A stretch of 64,000 nt of DNA from NCBI GenBank assembly GCA_003996215.1, contig QJPP01000309.1:1293001-1357000 (forward strand), in the 5' to 3' direction. The notes under the pieces are model-generated. The model was not told the DNA's origin and did not search any database. It saw only the letters and a list, made by a program, of their open reading frames with translations. Positions 11,059 to 21,664 of this stretch are shown piece after piece; the first letter of the stretch is position 1, and each line of letters opens with the position of its first letter. The stretch comes from Jaltomata sinuosa (Eukaryota; Streptophyta; Magnoliopsida; Solanales; Solanaceae). A program made the position numbers and the translations under genes.

Positions 11059-12075
11059 ATGGCTATCGATATCCTTCCTATGAAGAGACAGCGACTCATC
11101 GACCCATCGGAATTTGACATCATTAAGAGTCAGCGACTCATCGATGAACCGGAATTTGACGTCATCACCGTCGCCGATGATGATGATGAACAACTCCGAT
11201 TCTTGCTATGTAAGGAGAAATTGTCACCGGTATTCGACCTTATTGATGATGACATATTGCCGATTCAGACATTGATCCCTGAAGACACGGCTAACGTTAG
11301 TAGTGTTGTCGGAACCGGAAGTACGATCATGGTTGCTGGGTCTTTTTACATTCCGAAATTAAACGAAGAAAAGCCGTTGGGTGAAGACGCTAGCTTTATC
11401 TGTGCGAAAGAGCAGACGATTGGTGTTGCTGATGGTGTTGGTGGTTGGGCCAAGAAGGGTATTGATTCAGGTGAGTATTCAAGGGAATTGATGAAAAACG
11501 CCGAATTAGCAATTCAAAATAGCAATAACAGTAGTAATGCTATTGATTTGATGAAAGTTCTTAACGAAGCTTTTTCGAATACAAAGGATATGGGTTCTTC
11601 CACTGCTTGTATTCTGTCTCTCTCCGATGACATATTGCACGCTATCAACGTCGGAGATAGCGGGTTCGTAGTGATCAGGGACGGGGTAATTGTGTACAAA
11701 TCGGAGATTCAGCAATCAAGGTTCAATTGTCCTTTTCAATTGGGGAACGCGAGTAGTTCTGATGATCCAAGTGTAGCGCAGAGAATCAGTGTTCCGGTTA
11801 TAGCAGGGGATGTAATCGTGTTGGGAACAGATGGATTGTTCGATAATGTTTTTGATTTCGAGTTGGAAGCAATTGTGAACAGTGGGGTGGATTCATGGGA
11901 ATCGGATGTACCGGAGACATTGGCATGGAGGATTGCGCAATATGCATTGGACAATGCCAAGAACACAGAGCTCTACACGCCTTATACCAGAGAGTGTTCG
12001 AAAGCTGGTCTTGAACACAATGGCGGAAAGTATGATGATATTACTGTCATTGTTGCCAATATTTGGCCTTTGTAG
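11059..12075 (+). CDS. PP2C-type Ser/Thr protein phosphatase, single exon
   Basis: A 338-residue protein with no intron. The metal-binding and catalytic motifs of the PPM/PP2C family are present in order: GEDASF (about residue 109), ADGVGGWA (about 125), GSSTACILSL (about 176), INVGDSGFVVIRDG (about 196), LGTDGLFDN (about 255) and KYDDITVIV near the C-terminus. It most resembles the plant PP2C 55/80-like branch (SFYIPK and GVADGVGGWA signatures), enzymes that dephosphorylate Ser/Thr with Mn/Mg. Unlike organellar members it has no obvious transit peptide. The N-terminus carries a 14-residue tandem duplication (QRLIDPSEFDIIKS then QRLIDEPEFDVI). The ATG at 11059 is preferred; the frame is open a little upstream but has no earlier ATG. 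Lack of introns may mean a retrocopy origin. Confidence 0.93.
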   Translation: MAIDILPMKRQRLIDPSEFDIIKSQRLIDEPEFDVITVADDDDEQLRFLLCKEKLSPVFDLIDDDILPIQTLIPEDTANVSSVVGTGSTIMVAGSFYIPKLNEEKPLGEDASFICAKEQTIGVADGVGGWAKKGIDSGEYSRELMKNAELAIQNSNNSSNAIDLMKVLNEAFSNTKDMGSSTACILSLSDDILHAINVGDSGFVVIRDGVIVYKSEIQQSRFNCPFQLGNASSSDDPSVAQRISVPVIAGDVIVLGTDGLFDNVFDFELEAIVNSGVDSWESDVPETLAWRIAQYALDNAKNTELYTPYTRECSKAGLEHNGGKYDDITVIVANIWPL

Positions 12076-12384
12076 TAGTGCTCTTTCTGCCTTTTGATGT
12101 CTGATCTAACTTACTTGGAGAAATAAGAGTTTAACAATTCTTAGTATTTGTAAAAAAAAAAAATTGATCTTCATAGGTTAGGTATTAGTTGTGGAACAAG
12201 CAAGAAATCTCTTATGTATTTTGATTCTTTATGTTTGGTCCTATTGGATCATTCATTCATTATAAAACTTATTTTGTTTCTCCATTCTGTTCTTTTGTTT
12301 GTTAAATCTTTTCTGCTTTCTTGATTTGGCCTTTGTGTAATATACGATTAACAAGATAACTGAAAAGAGTGAGCATGATTGATT

Positions 12385-12660
12385 GATACCAACCAAGTGC
12401 AAGCTTTTGCTAGGAAATAGCCTTTCATAAAAGGAACATGGCATCTTGTGCTTCTTTGAGAATGTGATAGAACAATGAAATCAATTCGAAAATAGTGTTG
12501 AAGTTCATTACCAGGGAGATAATTGAGAAAAGCTTGAATCTTTGGCATTCTTTGTACAATCTTCATGAATTTGATATAGTGAAAAGGGTGTTTGGTCTTG
12601 AAGAGGAACAACCCAAGTCTGCCATATTAGAACACTTGGGGAAGGTTCACTAGAGTAGTT
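12385..12660 (-). pseudogene. Eroded SABATH methyltransferase exon-2 fragment
   Basis: On the minus strand, pieces of exon 2 can be read in shifted frames: FPKCSNMADLGCSS, then NTLF, then the equivalent of FYERLFPSKS. Several small deletions break the frame, and the segment around the selectivity loop (SLHWLSQ) is missing, although the downstream intron sequence is recognisable. No other exon is found. It lies at the left edge of the duplicated SABATH region and is not functional. Confidence 0.8.
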
Positions 12661-13206
12661 AGTTGAGAACTGGAGAGGTTTGGCCAAAGCCATATATAAT
12701 CATCTCTCCTTTTCTTCTTCTAACAATACCACCTGCTCCAGATTTTACCTTATGCATCAGTATTTAGCATGAGAAAATTGATCTCTGGCATTTTAAAGCA
12801 ATATATGGAAGGATAAGGGAGACACCACTTAACTATCTAATTAACTTCTACCAATATTCATATCCTCTATAACTTCCTATTTAAGGTCAAGTCCTCGGTC
12901 AGTTTAAACTGTATTATGTCTCGCCTAATCATCTCTCCCCAATATTTCTTCGGCCTACCTCTATATCTTCTAAAACCATCCCTAACCAACCTTTTTTAAT
13001 TGCTTAAAATGTTCGGTTCAGAACTCAGACAATGAATACTGCAAGTTGCGCACACATATATAAAGACTACAGTCTACAAAGAGAGAAAATCGCAGAAGAC
13101 AATTTGGAGCTCGTTTGAATTGGCTGATTATAAATAGTTGATAAGTTTTAAGTGTTGAATTGATTCTATAAATAAGCAATTATGTGTTTTGAGAGAAGTG
13201 TTGAAA

Positions 13207-14630
13207 TTGATATAACAAAAGGGTCAAACATACCGTTGAACTATTCAAAATAGGTCAATTTTATCCTTCATTACGTTTTTAGCTCAAGAATATCATTGCT
13301 ATTACATTTTTGGCTCAAAATGCCCTCCAACTAGCAAAATAGATCTAAAATACCTTCTTACTAATGATTTCTCCAAAATAAGGAAAAGTGAGCAAATTTT
13401 TCCCTTGAACTATTCGAAATAGGGCAATTTTGCCCTCCATTTAAAATTCAAAACAAGTGCTCTTAATTGTAAAGACGATATCAAAAACCTATATTGGAGA
13501 TTATGAGATTAATTTGACTATTTTAAATGACAATTTTTATTAAATGCCAAATTTATGTTTTATATAAAGTTTAATTACTTGCATTAATTTTTCAATTAAA
13601 TATTTATTCTATTGTTTTCTTTCAGAACTTTTATACCGGCCTTCGACTGAAATTTGGGATGACTTAGGGTATGTTCGGTATGAAGGAAACCATTTTCCTT
13701 TTCTAATTTTTTTATGTTCGGTTGGTCAAATATTTTAGAAAATATTTTTCGTTAGGAAAACAAACTCCTTAAAAATGAGGAAAATAAGCTCCCTAAAGAA
13801 AGTAGGAAAAACAAGCTCTACTGGTGACACTCCACATTGATTGTGTCCTTCCACGCTCCAACACACCTCATCTTATCCCCAACCCCATAGCCCTCATCCC
13901 CACCGTCCCACACCCCTACCTCCCCACTCCAACGTCACATAATATTTGTCTAAATTATATACAAATACTTTTAGAATAATAATTTTTGTTTACCTACCTA
14001 ATACAAGAAAATAAGTAGGAGACCCACTTATTTTTTAGAAACATTTTCCTTCATACCGAACACACCATTAAAGTTACGATACGTAATATAACATATCAAG
14101 GTATAATTAAATTTAATTACTTTTTTTATATCATTCTTATAGTTAGTAAAATAAATTCATTATTATTAATATAGAAAAATAAATTTAAATTTGTTAGGTA
14201 AGAAAGGTACGCGATATCATGTTTAGAAATAAAAAAACTCATACCTAATGTATAAGGAACCGGAAAAAAAAGTTATATCATTGTTTTTATTTATTAAAAT
14301 AGAAAGTATTTATACAACTTATTTCTTATATGTTATTATATGTCTCGCACATTCAACCCCCACCCCACCCCCCTCCCCAAAAGATATATTCAAAGAACAA
14401 GGGCAAAATTGCTTTATTTCGAATAGTTCAAGGGCAAAATTAGTTCTTTTTTATTGTTTTGGAGCAACCGTTAGTAAGAAAAATATTTCTAAGCTATTTT
14501 TCTAGTCAAAGGCGTTTTTGAGCCAAAACGTAACAACAAGGGCATTTTTGAGCAAAAAACGTGACGGAGAATAAAATTGACTCATTCTAAATAGTTCAGG
14601 GGTATACTTGATCCCCTTACACTTATCAAT
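13207..14630. mobile_element. Long-inverted-repeat element, copy 1
   Basis: The left part (GGGTCAAACATACCGTTGAA, then GAACTATTCGAAATAGGG further in) is inverted at the right (ATAGTTCAGGGGTATACTTG and CGAATAGTTCAAGGGCAAAA). The termini extend for over 200 bp. Long inverted ends and no coding capacity suggest a non-autonomous Mutator-like or foldback element. The paralogous copy is at about 21665-22680. A 401-bp MITE sits inside this copy only. Confidence 0.65.
13667..14067. mobile_element. MITE inside the long-TIR element (401 bp)
   Basis: The ends GGGTATGTTCGGTATGAAGG and CCTTCATACCGAACACACCA are inverted complements. Flanking TTA is found at 13664-13666 and 14068-14070. The paralogous site at about 22115 lacks the element and reads GATGACTTATATAAAG, so it serves as an empty site. 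Confidence 0.8.
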
Positions 14631-14631
14631 A

Positions 14632-14790
14632 GCAATAAAGTATCCTCAAAGATACTGGAATACAATCTCCTGAAATTTATTCAATAACAATAAATTATCA
14701 CTCCCTCAAAGATATTAAAATACATTCTCCTGAAATTTATTCTATAACAATAAACTCACTCCCTCTAAGATATTGGGATACAATGCCTAC
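14632..14790. repeat. 60-bp minisatellite downstream of SABATH gene 1
   Basis: About 2.5 units, each containing CACTCCCTCAAAGATATT followed by AATACAATCTCCTGAAATTT and an AATAACAATAAA spacer. The paralogous array at 22681-22885 has about four units. Confidence 0.75.
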
Positions 14791-14926
14791 AACTCAGAAG
14801 TACAGAGACTTGGCATTAACATAAACATAAATATCTTTAACATCTTAAATATACTCCAGAATTCACTAGTGTGGTACTTAAACTGTATTGGCAAGTGCAA
14901 CATCCTGTTGTCTCTTTCACTTTTTG

Positions 14927-16759
14927 TCATTTCTTTCTTAAAGATATGACAATGTTGAAGAAGTTACCTTTTTGAACCAACAAATGACAAGCCAAATGGT
15001 ATGCATATCTCTCAAATAAATAGTCAACAATGGAATCTCCAAGTTGGAAATGACTAGCAAACAATTGTTCATTAGCAGCTCTGATGGTTTTTGCTACATG
15101 TTTACCACTGCTATAGGCATCGAAACAAATGCCATCGCCGTTGTGCCTCTCATCCCAGTTTGCTTGCATAAACTCCAGGGTATCAAGATCAAATGAACCT
15201 TCCATTTGAACAATTTTTGTAACTTCATCCTTGTATGGTGCATAAAAAGGATGATTAAAGGAGTCTAGTTTTGCCTGTTCAATAAGTCCCTGCAGGCCAT
15301 ATCAACAAAACATGAACATAGATTTAACAAATGACTTAGTTTAATACACTAGCAGAGTAAGTTTAATACACTAGTAGAGTAATTTTTACACTATCAGTGC
15401 AATTTAATTAAGTCTCTGTAATAGATCGGCTCTTCCCCGAACACTACACATAGTGGGAGCTGAGGGCACTAGGCTGCCCCTTGTTGTAGTAAATCATTGC
15501 CCCTATGTTCTAGGTTACCAATTCATGACTAATATAATTTGTTAAGACTAATATAGTTTGTTACCTATAGTAACCTTCTAAATGACCTATACTATAAGAT
15601 TTTTTTTTTTTTTTTGTATTGTCAATGTACGAAAGTTTAACTCTTTAACGAATTATTGGAAGAAAACATGCTATTAGCAGAAGTGAAGTACTGGACCTCA
15701 GGTATTAAATCAATGAGTGACTTTGAAAGAAGATCCATTAAGGCACAGTGACTTCCATAGGGATCAGGAATGGTCCTTCCAGCAAATGTTAACAGCATGT
15801 GTCCACCGGTTACTATTTCCTCAGAGCGTAATTGCAAAAACCTTGAGAAATCCTTCTCAAATTGCTTCATGTAGGCTTTAAATACTTGAGGAGGACTTGT
15901 CCTTGATATGTATATGCTGTTGTTGTTCTCAATCTTTTCCGGAGCCTACATGTTTCAGTATGTAATGGATATCAAAATGTTTGGTTTATCTAACAAAATA
16001 TGCAAAAAGCCAGAACTACGTATGGCTTGCATACAATTAGACAGGTTAATCTTAGCAAGAAAAGATTACCCTTTATAATATATGATTAACAAGATAGCTG
16101 AAAGGAGTTAGTATGATTCATTGATACCTGGGAGAGCCAATGAAGACTACTAGATGAGTGAACCAAGTGCAAGCTTTTGCTAGGAAATAGCCTTTCATAA
16201 AAGGAACCTGGAACGCCTGATACGAAACAATTTGCTCCATCTTCTGCTTCTTTGAGGTTCTGATAGAAGGATGGAATCGATTTGAAAATAGTGTTGAAAT
16301 CATTATCAGGGAGATCATTGAGATAAGCTTGAAACTCTGGCATTTTGCAGCTCTTCTCATGGCATAACATTTGTACAATCTTCATGATATTTGATAGTGT
16401 GAAAAGTGTGTTTGGTCCTGAAGAGCAACCCAAGTCTGCCATATTAAAACACTTTGGAAACTCACCAAAATTGTTGAACATCTTCCTGATGGCATCTTCT
16501 AAAACAGGTTTTGCTTGTTGTATTATTTTTCTCTGGAAATTAGGAAACATGAATTGAGTTGATTACTTAGTTCGTACAACAACCACAACAATTACGCCTC
16601 AATTCCAAGAAAGTATAATTAGACCGTATGTGTAAGCAAGCGGAGTTTGATTAGCAGAAAAGAGAAGTAGAGAATTGAGACCTGAAGAGTGGAGCGGGTG
16701 GCATAACTGAATTCTCCATTTCCTGCATTCATATGCATAACTAATTTGCTCCCTGCCAT
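14927..16759 (-). CDS. SABATH carboxyl methyltransferase, gene 1
   Basis: Four exons on the minus strand: 16682-16759, 16128-16532, 15697-15945 and 14927-15289, all phase-0 GT-AG joins. They give a 364-residue protein ending at TGA 14927-14929. The family moves a methyl group from S-adenosylmethionine to the carboxyl of small acids such as salicylate, benzoate or jasmonate, usually in the cytosol. Visible motifs: HMNAGNGEFSYA at residues 9-20, Gln at the end of exon 1 (residue 26, substrate/SAM contact in the family), the SAM motif NMADLGCSSGPNT, the loop SSSSLHWLSQ, and the C-terminal FNIVISL. His at the position of SAMT Met150 points to BSMT- or JMT-like selectivity; the substrate cannot be told from sequence. 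Length is normal and no break was found. The ATG used is internal relative to the ancestral one seen in the 54.4-kb fragment. Confidence 0.93.
15423..15484 (-). mobile_element. SINE fragment in intron 3 of SABATH gene 1
   Basis: On the minus strand it reads GGGGCAGCCTAGTGCC, then CTCCCACTATGTG, then GTTCGGGGAAGAGCC. This matches the 5' part of the tRNA-derived SINE family common in Solanaceae. The same fragment is in intron 3 of gene 2 and, more diverged, of gene 3. Confidence 0.7.
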
Positions 16760-16974
16760 TACTTCTGCCACACCCCTTATATAAATGTTTTAGCCGAATG
16801 ATTCAAAGTTAATACTCTTTTTGTCTTTCTACTTTATACATCATATGATATATATATATAACATAATAATACACATATTACTTAGTCATTTGATATTATC
16901 AGTATCTTTTTGTAAGTAAACATTTATCAATTAAGAACTAACGTCTTATTTTAACTAACTAGTACTCCCTCTGT

Positions 16975-17201
16975 CCCACTTTATATGACTCACTTTCCTT
17001 TTTATTCAGTCCCAAAAAGAATGACACATTTCTACATTTAGTAATAATTTAACTTTAAAATGCCCATTTTACCCTTAATGAAATGATTTACAACCACACA
17101 AACATCTAAGATTCATTTTAGACCACAAGTTTCAAAAGTTTTCCTTTCTTTCTTAAAGTCCGTGCCAAGTCAAAGTAACTCATAAAATGGGACGGAGGGA
17201 G
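16975..17201. mobile_element. Stowaway-like MITE (227 bp)
   Basis: The ends CTCCCTCTGTCCCACTTTAT and AAATGGGACGGAGGGAG are inverted, and the TA dinucleotide flanks both sides. These are hallmarks of Tc1/mariner-derived Stowaway MITEs. It lies about 215 bp upstream of SABATH gene 1, near the boundary of the duplicated block. Confidence 0.9.
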
Positions 17202-17633
17202 TAATAAATACTGAAGAAAAATCAGCTAGTTCTATGCACTTTGTTCCAAGTTGTTTCCACGTGATTATCATGGATGTTAAACCCTTTTTCTATGCACTTT
17301 GTTCCAAGTTCTAGGTGTACTTATAATTTGAGGTATTTGATGGCCTTTGCAATGAACTCAGGGGAGGAGCCAGAGGCTCAAGGGGTTCATCCGAACCCCT
17401 TCATCGAAATACTACACTGTATAGTATATAATATCTAATTTGCATTTCTTATGTATATAATATAGTAGATGTTGAATCTATCTGACTTACTCGTGTGTTT
17501 ATCATTTTATATGTTGAATTTTTTTAGTGAAAATTCTGCCTCCGTCACTGACAATGATCCGTCAAAGTTAATCACACCTGAGGTGTACTTCAACAATAAA
17601 GTGATTAATTGGAGCAATTAGTTAATAAGTAAT

Positions 17634-18292
17634 AAGTCGAGGTGCGCGCAAGCTGGCCCAGACTGTGGGGTCCAGCCCTATGCTTCCATGTTTCAAGGAA
17701 GAAATTTACTTTTTTGGTACCATTTTTCAACATCTGCAGATTTGCAAAATGTCAACACAACTTCTGCAGGATTGCAAAATTGTCAAGACATGGATTTGGG
17801 TGAATCGGTCATTTAATGTGTTCATGGTGAACACTTTGAAAATGTTGGCTTCCATGATATCATTGATACATTGGCATGGAAAATTCTTTCCCTATAAATT
17901 GATGAGCTTCTGCTCATTTGAAGATACAACACACAGAGAGAAAAACATAAAGAGGCAGTGAGGTTTCCATAGACTAAAAGAAAATAGTCTGTGAAGAAAA
18001 AGAATTTGAGTGAGCGATATTTTAGTGGGGTGGGTATTCAAAAGAGGGTTATTTCTTTTGAGTGTGTTGCAGTCACTTTGAGTACTGTACTCGTGACTAC
18101 CAGTGTAAAATTCCTTACTATAGTGATATCAATTGCTCCTCTTGGTCCGTGATTTTTCCCTTATTCAAAAGGGTTTTCACGTAAAAAATTTGGTGTCATT
18201 ATTTTCTCATTTTATTCTTATTATTTCGCTGTGAATATTCTTGTTGTTACTCCGCGTTTTTCCAACACAGACACCATGGTTATCATAAAAAA
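17634..18292 (+). mobile_element. 5'-truncated SINE interrupted by a solo LTR
   Basis: AGTCGAGGTGCGCG...AGCTGGCCCAGAC (17634-17663) and CAGACACCATGGTTATCAT plus an A-rich tail (18268-18292) are the two halves of the 3' end of a SINE. The family is the one at 42614-42855, whose matching part reads CTGGCCCAGACACCCGGTC. Confidence 0.75.
17664..18267 (+). mobile_element. Solo LTR (604 bp)
   Basis: It starts TGTGGGGTCC and ends TTTTTCCAACA, with a perfect 5-bp target duplication CAGAC at 17659-17663 and 18268-18272. Inside are a TATA-like CTATAAATTG near 17893 and the copia-LTR-like stretch GGTCCGTGATTTTTCCC. No primer-binding site or internal region follows, so it is a solo LTR left by recombination. 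Confidence 0.88.
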
Positions 18293-18566
18293 ATAGATGC
18301 GGAGGGAACTCTTGAAACAACAGGAAGAAATTAGTAGGCGTTTGGACATGAACTTGAAATTATATTTTGAAAAATCATTGATTTGTTTAGAGGTTAGTTT
18401 TGAAGTTAAAATTTTATTTGGACATGTGATGTAATAATATCATGGAATGAATAAAGAATTTCATCATCGAATTCGGACGTGTATTATGCGCTAATATGAT
18501 ATCAAATTCAGATCCATCTGATTTAGGTCTTTGGGGGATCGATTGAGGGGGTTCAAATACCTCCAT

Positions 18567-18775
18567 CATGAAGTGACTCTTAACAAAAATTAAATAAATG
18601 TCAAACATCATTTGGCTGGAAACAAGGACTTAGGCCAAACAAATAGTTTTGCAGTTAGGACTTAGGAGTTGCAACAAAAAAAATCTAATAAATTTAAAAT
18701 ACATTTTTTCAGATTCAGAATTGTGTTTCTTTCTATCAAATTGCCATTTTAAACTTGCGAAGTTTAGTTTAATAT
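18567..18775 (+). repeat. 205-bp direct repeat, copy 1
   Basis: Matches 19373-19576 in the same orientation; both contain AAATGTCAAACATCATT, GGCTGGAAACAAG and AAGTTTTGCAGTTAG (with small changes). No coding content was seen. Confidence 0.8.
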
Positions 18776-19372
18776 CAATCTCACAGATGAATTTTGTTTG
18801 CTTTCTTTAATTTAACGATTATATTTGAGTTTATTGATGATTTGACGATCAAATTTATTTTTTCACTCATCTTCTTGTGAAATTTATCATTGATGCCTTT
18901 GAATTTCTTTTATGCAGATACAAAGAATTACAATTTGGTCACAAATTCTTTTTGGGAATATTAAAGAATATTGAGATTTTTAGAGAGTCTATTTAATTTA
19001 AACCAACCTCTTGAGTTTCGCCAATTTCTCAACAAAAGCTTATGTCCATCGTCAATGCAAAAGAAATTCTTCTGTTCAATCATGCAAGGTCCGGTGCTAA
19101 CAACAAAAGGGAGAATTTAAAACTCATGAAGTAATGTAATACGACTGAACCCCCCTTGCTCTAGTGGTGAAGTCAGAAATTTCGCTAAAGACGTTCAAAA
19201 ATTAATATATACATACGAAAAACAATTATGACTTATATACTTGCTATAATTTTTTATATATACAATATAATCTTTCGACGAAAAATGTTTAACTGACCAC
19301 CCATAATTGTATGTGACTACGTATGCCACTGTTTGCTCCTATCTGACTCCGCCCATCTCCCAAGATCACATC

Positions 19373-19576
19373 TTGAAATGACTCTTAACCAAAATTAGAT
19401 AAATGTCAAACATCATTCGGCTGGAAACAAGAACCTAGGCCAAACAAAAAGTTTTGCAGTTAGAAATTGCAATAGAAAAGATCTAATCAATTTAAAATAC
19501 ATCTTTTTAGACTTTAGAATTGTGTTTCTTCTCTCAAATTGTCATTTTGGACTTGTAAAGTTTAATTTTCATATTA
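19373..19576 (+). repeat. 205-bp direct repeat, copy 2
   Basis: Partner of 18567-18775, about 800 bp apart, with scattered substitutions and small indels. Confidence 0.8.
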
Positions 19577-19863
19577 AAAAACTATAGAAAAAGGGATAAT
19601 TTCATAGACCCCTTTTCAGATTTTGCTCTATAAATTAACTTTTCCTATAGTTTACGATATTATACTTACCTTCTTATTTTATCTTTTTTTATAACAATTC
19701 TTTTAACCTATTTATTATTAATATAAAAAACAATATAGTAGACTAATTTTATCCTTACTACTAATATTTAGAATTTTTAATTTATTGATTTTATGATAAT
19801 TTTCTTGAACAATTTTTTTAAGATTAAGAAAACCTAAATCCATGGCTGTAAACGGGAGAGGGT

Positions 19864-20405
19864 GGGAAAATGACGCTTTTAGTCCCTGAGTTATCGCGTT
19901 ATTTCAGTTTTGGTCCTTGTGATATTCGACTAAGCATTGTTGACCTTCAATTTAACAATGCGTGCTATTTTGATCCGATGAATAACAGATCTAGTCAAAT
20001 TTAATGGAATTATAACTGTTAGTAAGGGCACTTTGGATATTTAAGAAATTACGTCTTTTGCGTACTCAATTGTCAGAAAAAATACTACTTCTGCATACCT
20101 TGATTTTGCACATATTTAGGCGCCCATAAGAGTCCTCGATAATCTTTGTTCAATTACAACAATGAAAGTGCATTCCAAAAGTGGATTACGCTTCACCATA
20201 TTATGAAATTGCGTTCTAAAAGTGGATTACGCTTCACCCCATTGCATTTAAAGTTATCATTCCATTTAATTTGATTAGATCTGTTAGTCATTGAACCAAA
20301 ATTGCACGCATTGTTAAATTAAAGGTCAAAAGTGCTTAGTCGAATATTACAAGGACCAAAACTGGAATAACGTCATAACCCAGGGGCTAAAAATGTCATT
20401 TTCCC
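19864..20405. mobile_element. Mutator-like element with ~145-bp inverted termini
   Basis: GGGAAAATGACGCTTTTAGT at the left is inverted at the right (TAAAAATGTCATTTTCCC), and the complementarity continues for about 145 bp. The nine bases outside each end, GGAGAGGGT and GTAGAGGTT, match at 7 of 9 positions and may be a decayed target duplication. The short centre contains AAAGTGGATTACGCTTCACC twice. Confidence 0.7.
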
Positions 20406-20539
20406 GTAGAGGTTTGGCAAAAGCAATAGAATGGATAAATTACCTAAAGAGACAAACATCCTTACCATATCTACTATTAGTCCAACAAGTTTATTTTAAT
20501 TACTTAATATACCACATCTTATAAAACAAATCCTCTTTC

Positions 20540-20900
20540 TATTAGATACATCGCTACACCTAAACTATCGCATATCCCCAAAAATTCAAATATACCGCGT
20601 GTATCAAATACATGCGATACATGTGTAACCCCTCAGATACATGCTGTAATCCCTGAGATACATGCGAATACAGACTGTAATCACTCAGATACATGCAAAT
20701 GTGATATATCAGAGACTAAATCATGTATCCAGACAGCGGATACATGCGACTAAACTCAAATACATGCGGATACATTTAAGTTACTCATGTATTTGGATGC
20801 TTTATGCGATGTATCTGAGATATCTGCATGCCTTATGCGATGTATTCGAGATATTTGGATGCCTTGTGCGATGTATCCGAGTGATATATTATGCAATATT
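20540..20900. repeat. Degenerate GATACATGCGA minisatellite
   Basis: Motifs such as GATACATGCGA and ATGCGATGTATCTGAGATAT recur many times in both orientations. The open frame across it (from 20662) is produced by the repeat and is not a gene. Confidence 0.7.
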
Positions 20901-21664
20901 AAAAGTAGTAGGAAAGAGAGTAATTACCTCCTATAGTAATGAGATTTATGTAAGTTACCCATATATAATCATCTCTCTGTTTCTTCTTCTAACAATATCA
21001 CCTGCTCCAATTTTGCCTTATGCATCGCTATTTAGCATGGTAGAATTTATCTCTGGCATGTTAAAAGCATTTCAAAGTAACGAGAATGAAAAAATCATGA
21101 TAAAATACTAAAGAAAGTATTGTCAGAGCATTCTTACAGAGGAACAATTACTACAGTAAAATAATACGATAATCGAAATACAAGAAACATAAATTAGTAA
21201 TAGAAATCGAATAACAAGAAACCACTAGAGTAATACCATGACTACTAGACTAGTATGGAAAGATAAGAGAGCGGAAGTGCGGGACAACACACAATTAACT
21301 AACTTCAACCCTTATTGTGTGTCCTCTATAACTTTTTATCTAAGGTCAAGTCCTCGATTAACTGAAACTTATGTCTTTGCTTAATCACCTTCCTCAATAT
21401 TTCTTCGGTCTACCTCTAACTTTTCTGAAATCATCCATAGTCAACCTTTTCTAATTGCTCAAAAGATTTGCTTCAGAGTTCAAGACAATAAAGACCGCAA
21501 GTATGCGAACATATATATGAAGATTACAAGGAGAGAAAATTGCATAAAACGATTTGGAGCCTGTTTGAATTGATTTTATAGGTATGTAATTATGTGCTTG
21601 GAGAGAATTGATAAGGGAAAAAGGTCAAATATAGATTTGCAATTATGTGTTTGGAGAGAAATGC

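Larger units (their letters stand above)
12700..16965 (-). repeat. Tandem duplication block 1 (SABATH gene plus flanks)
   Basis: This block and 20950-25560 share the 3' flank, the gene with its introns, and the promoter region. Examples are CATATATAATCATCTCTC near both left ends and ACATAATAATACACAT upstream of both genes. The blocks differ by MITE insertions, a solo LTR and minisatellite copy number. Confidence 0.85.
17202..20949. other. Spacer between the two SABATH blocks
   Basis: No gene is supported. The spacer holds a dispersed repeat at about 17350-17555, a truncated SINE split by a solo LTR, a 205-bp direct repeat pair, a 542-bp inverted-repeat element and a minisatellite, most listed separately. 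Confidence 0.7.

Noticed and set aside
20662..21111. 149-codon frame
   Set aside because: Runs along the GATACATGCGA minisatellite, an artefact of the repeat period.
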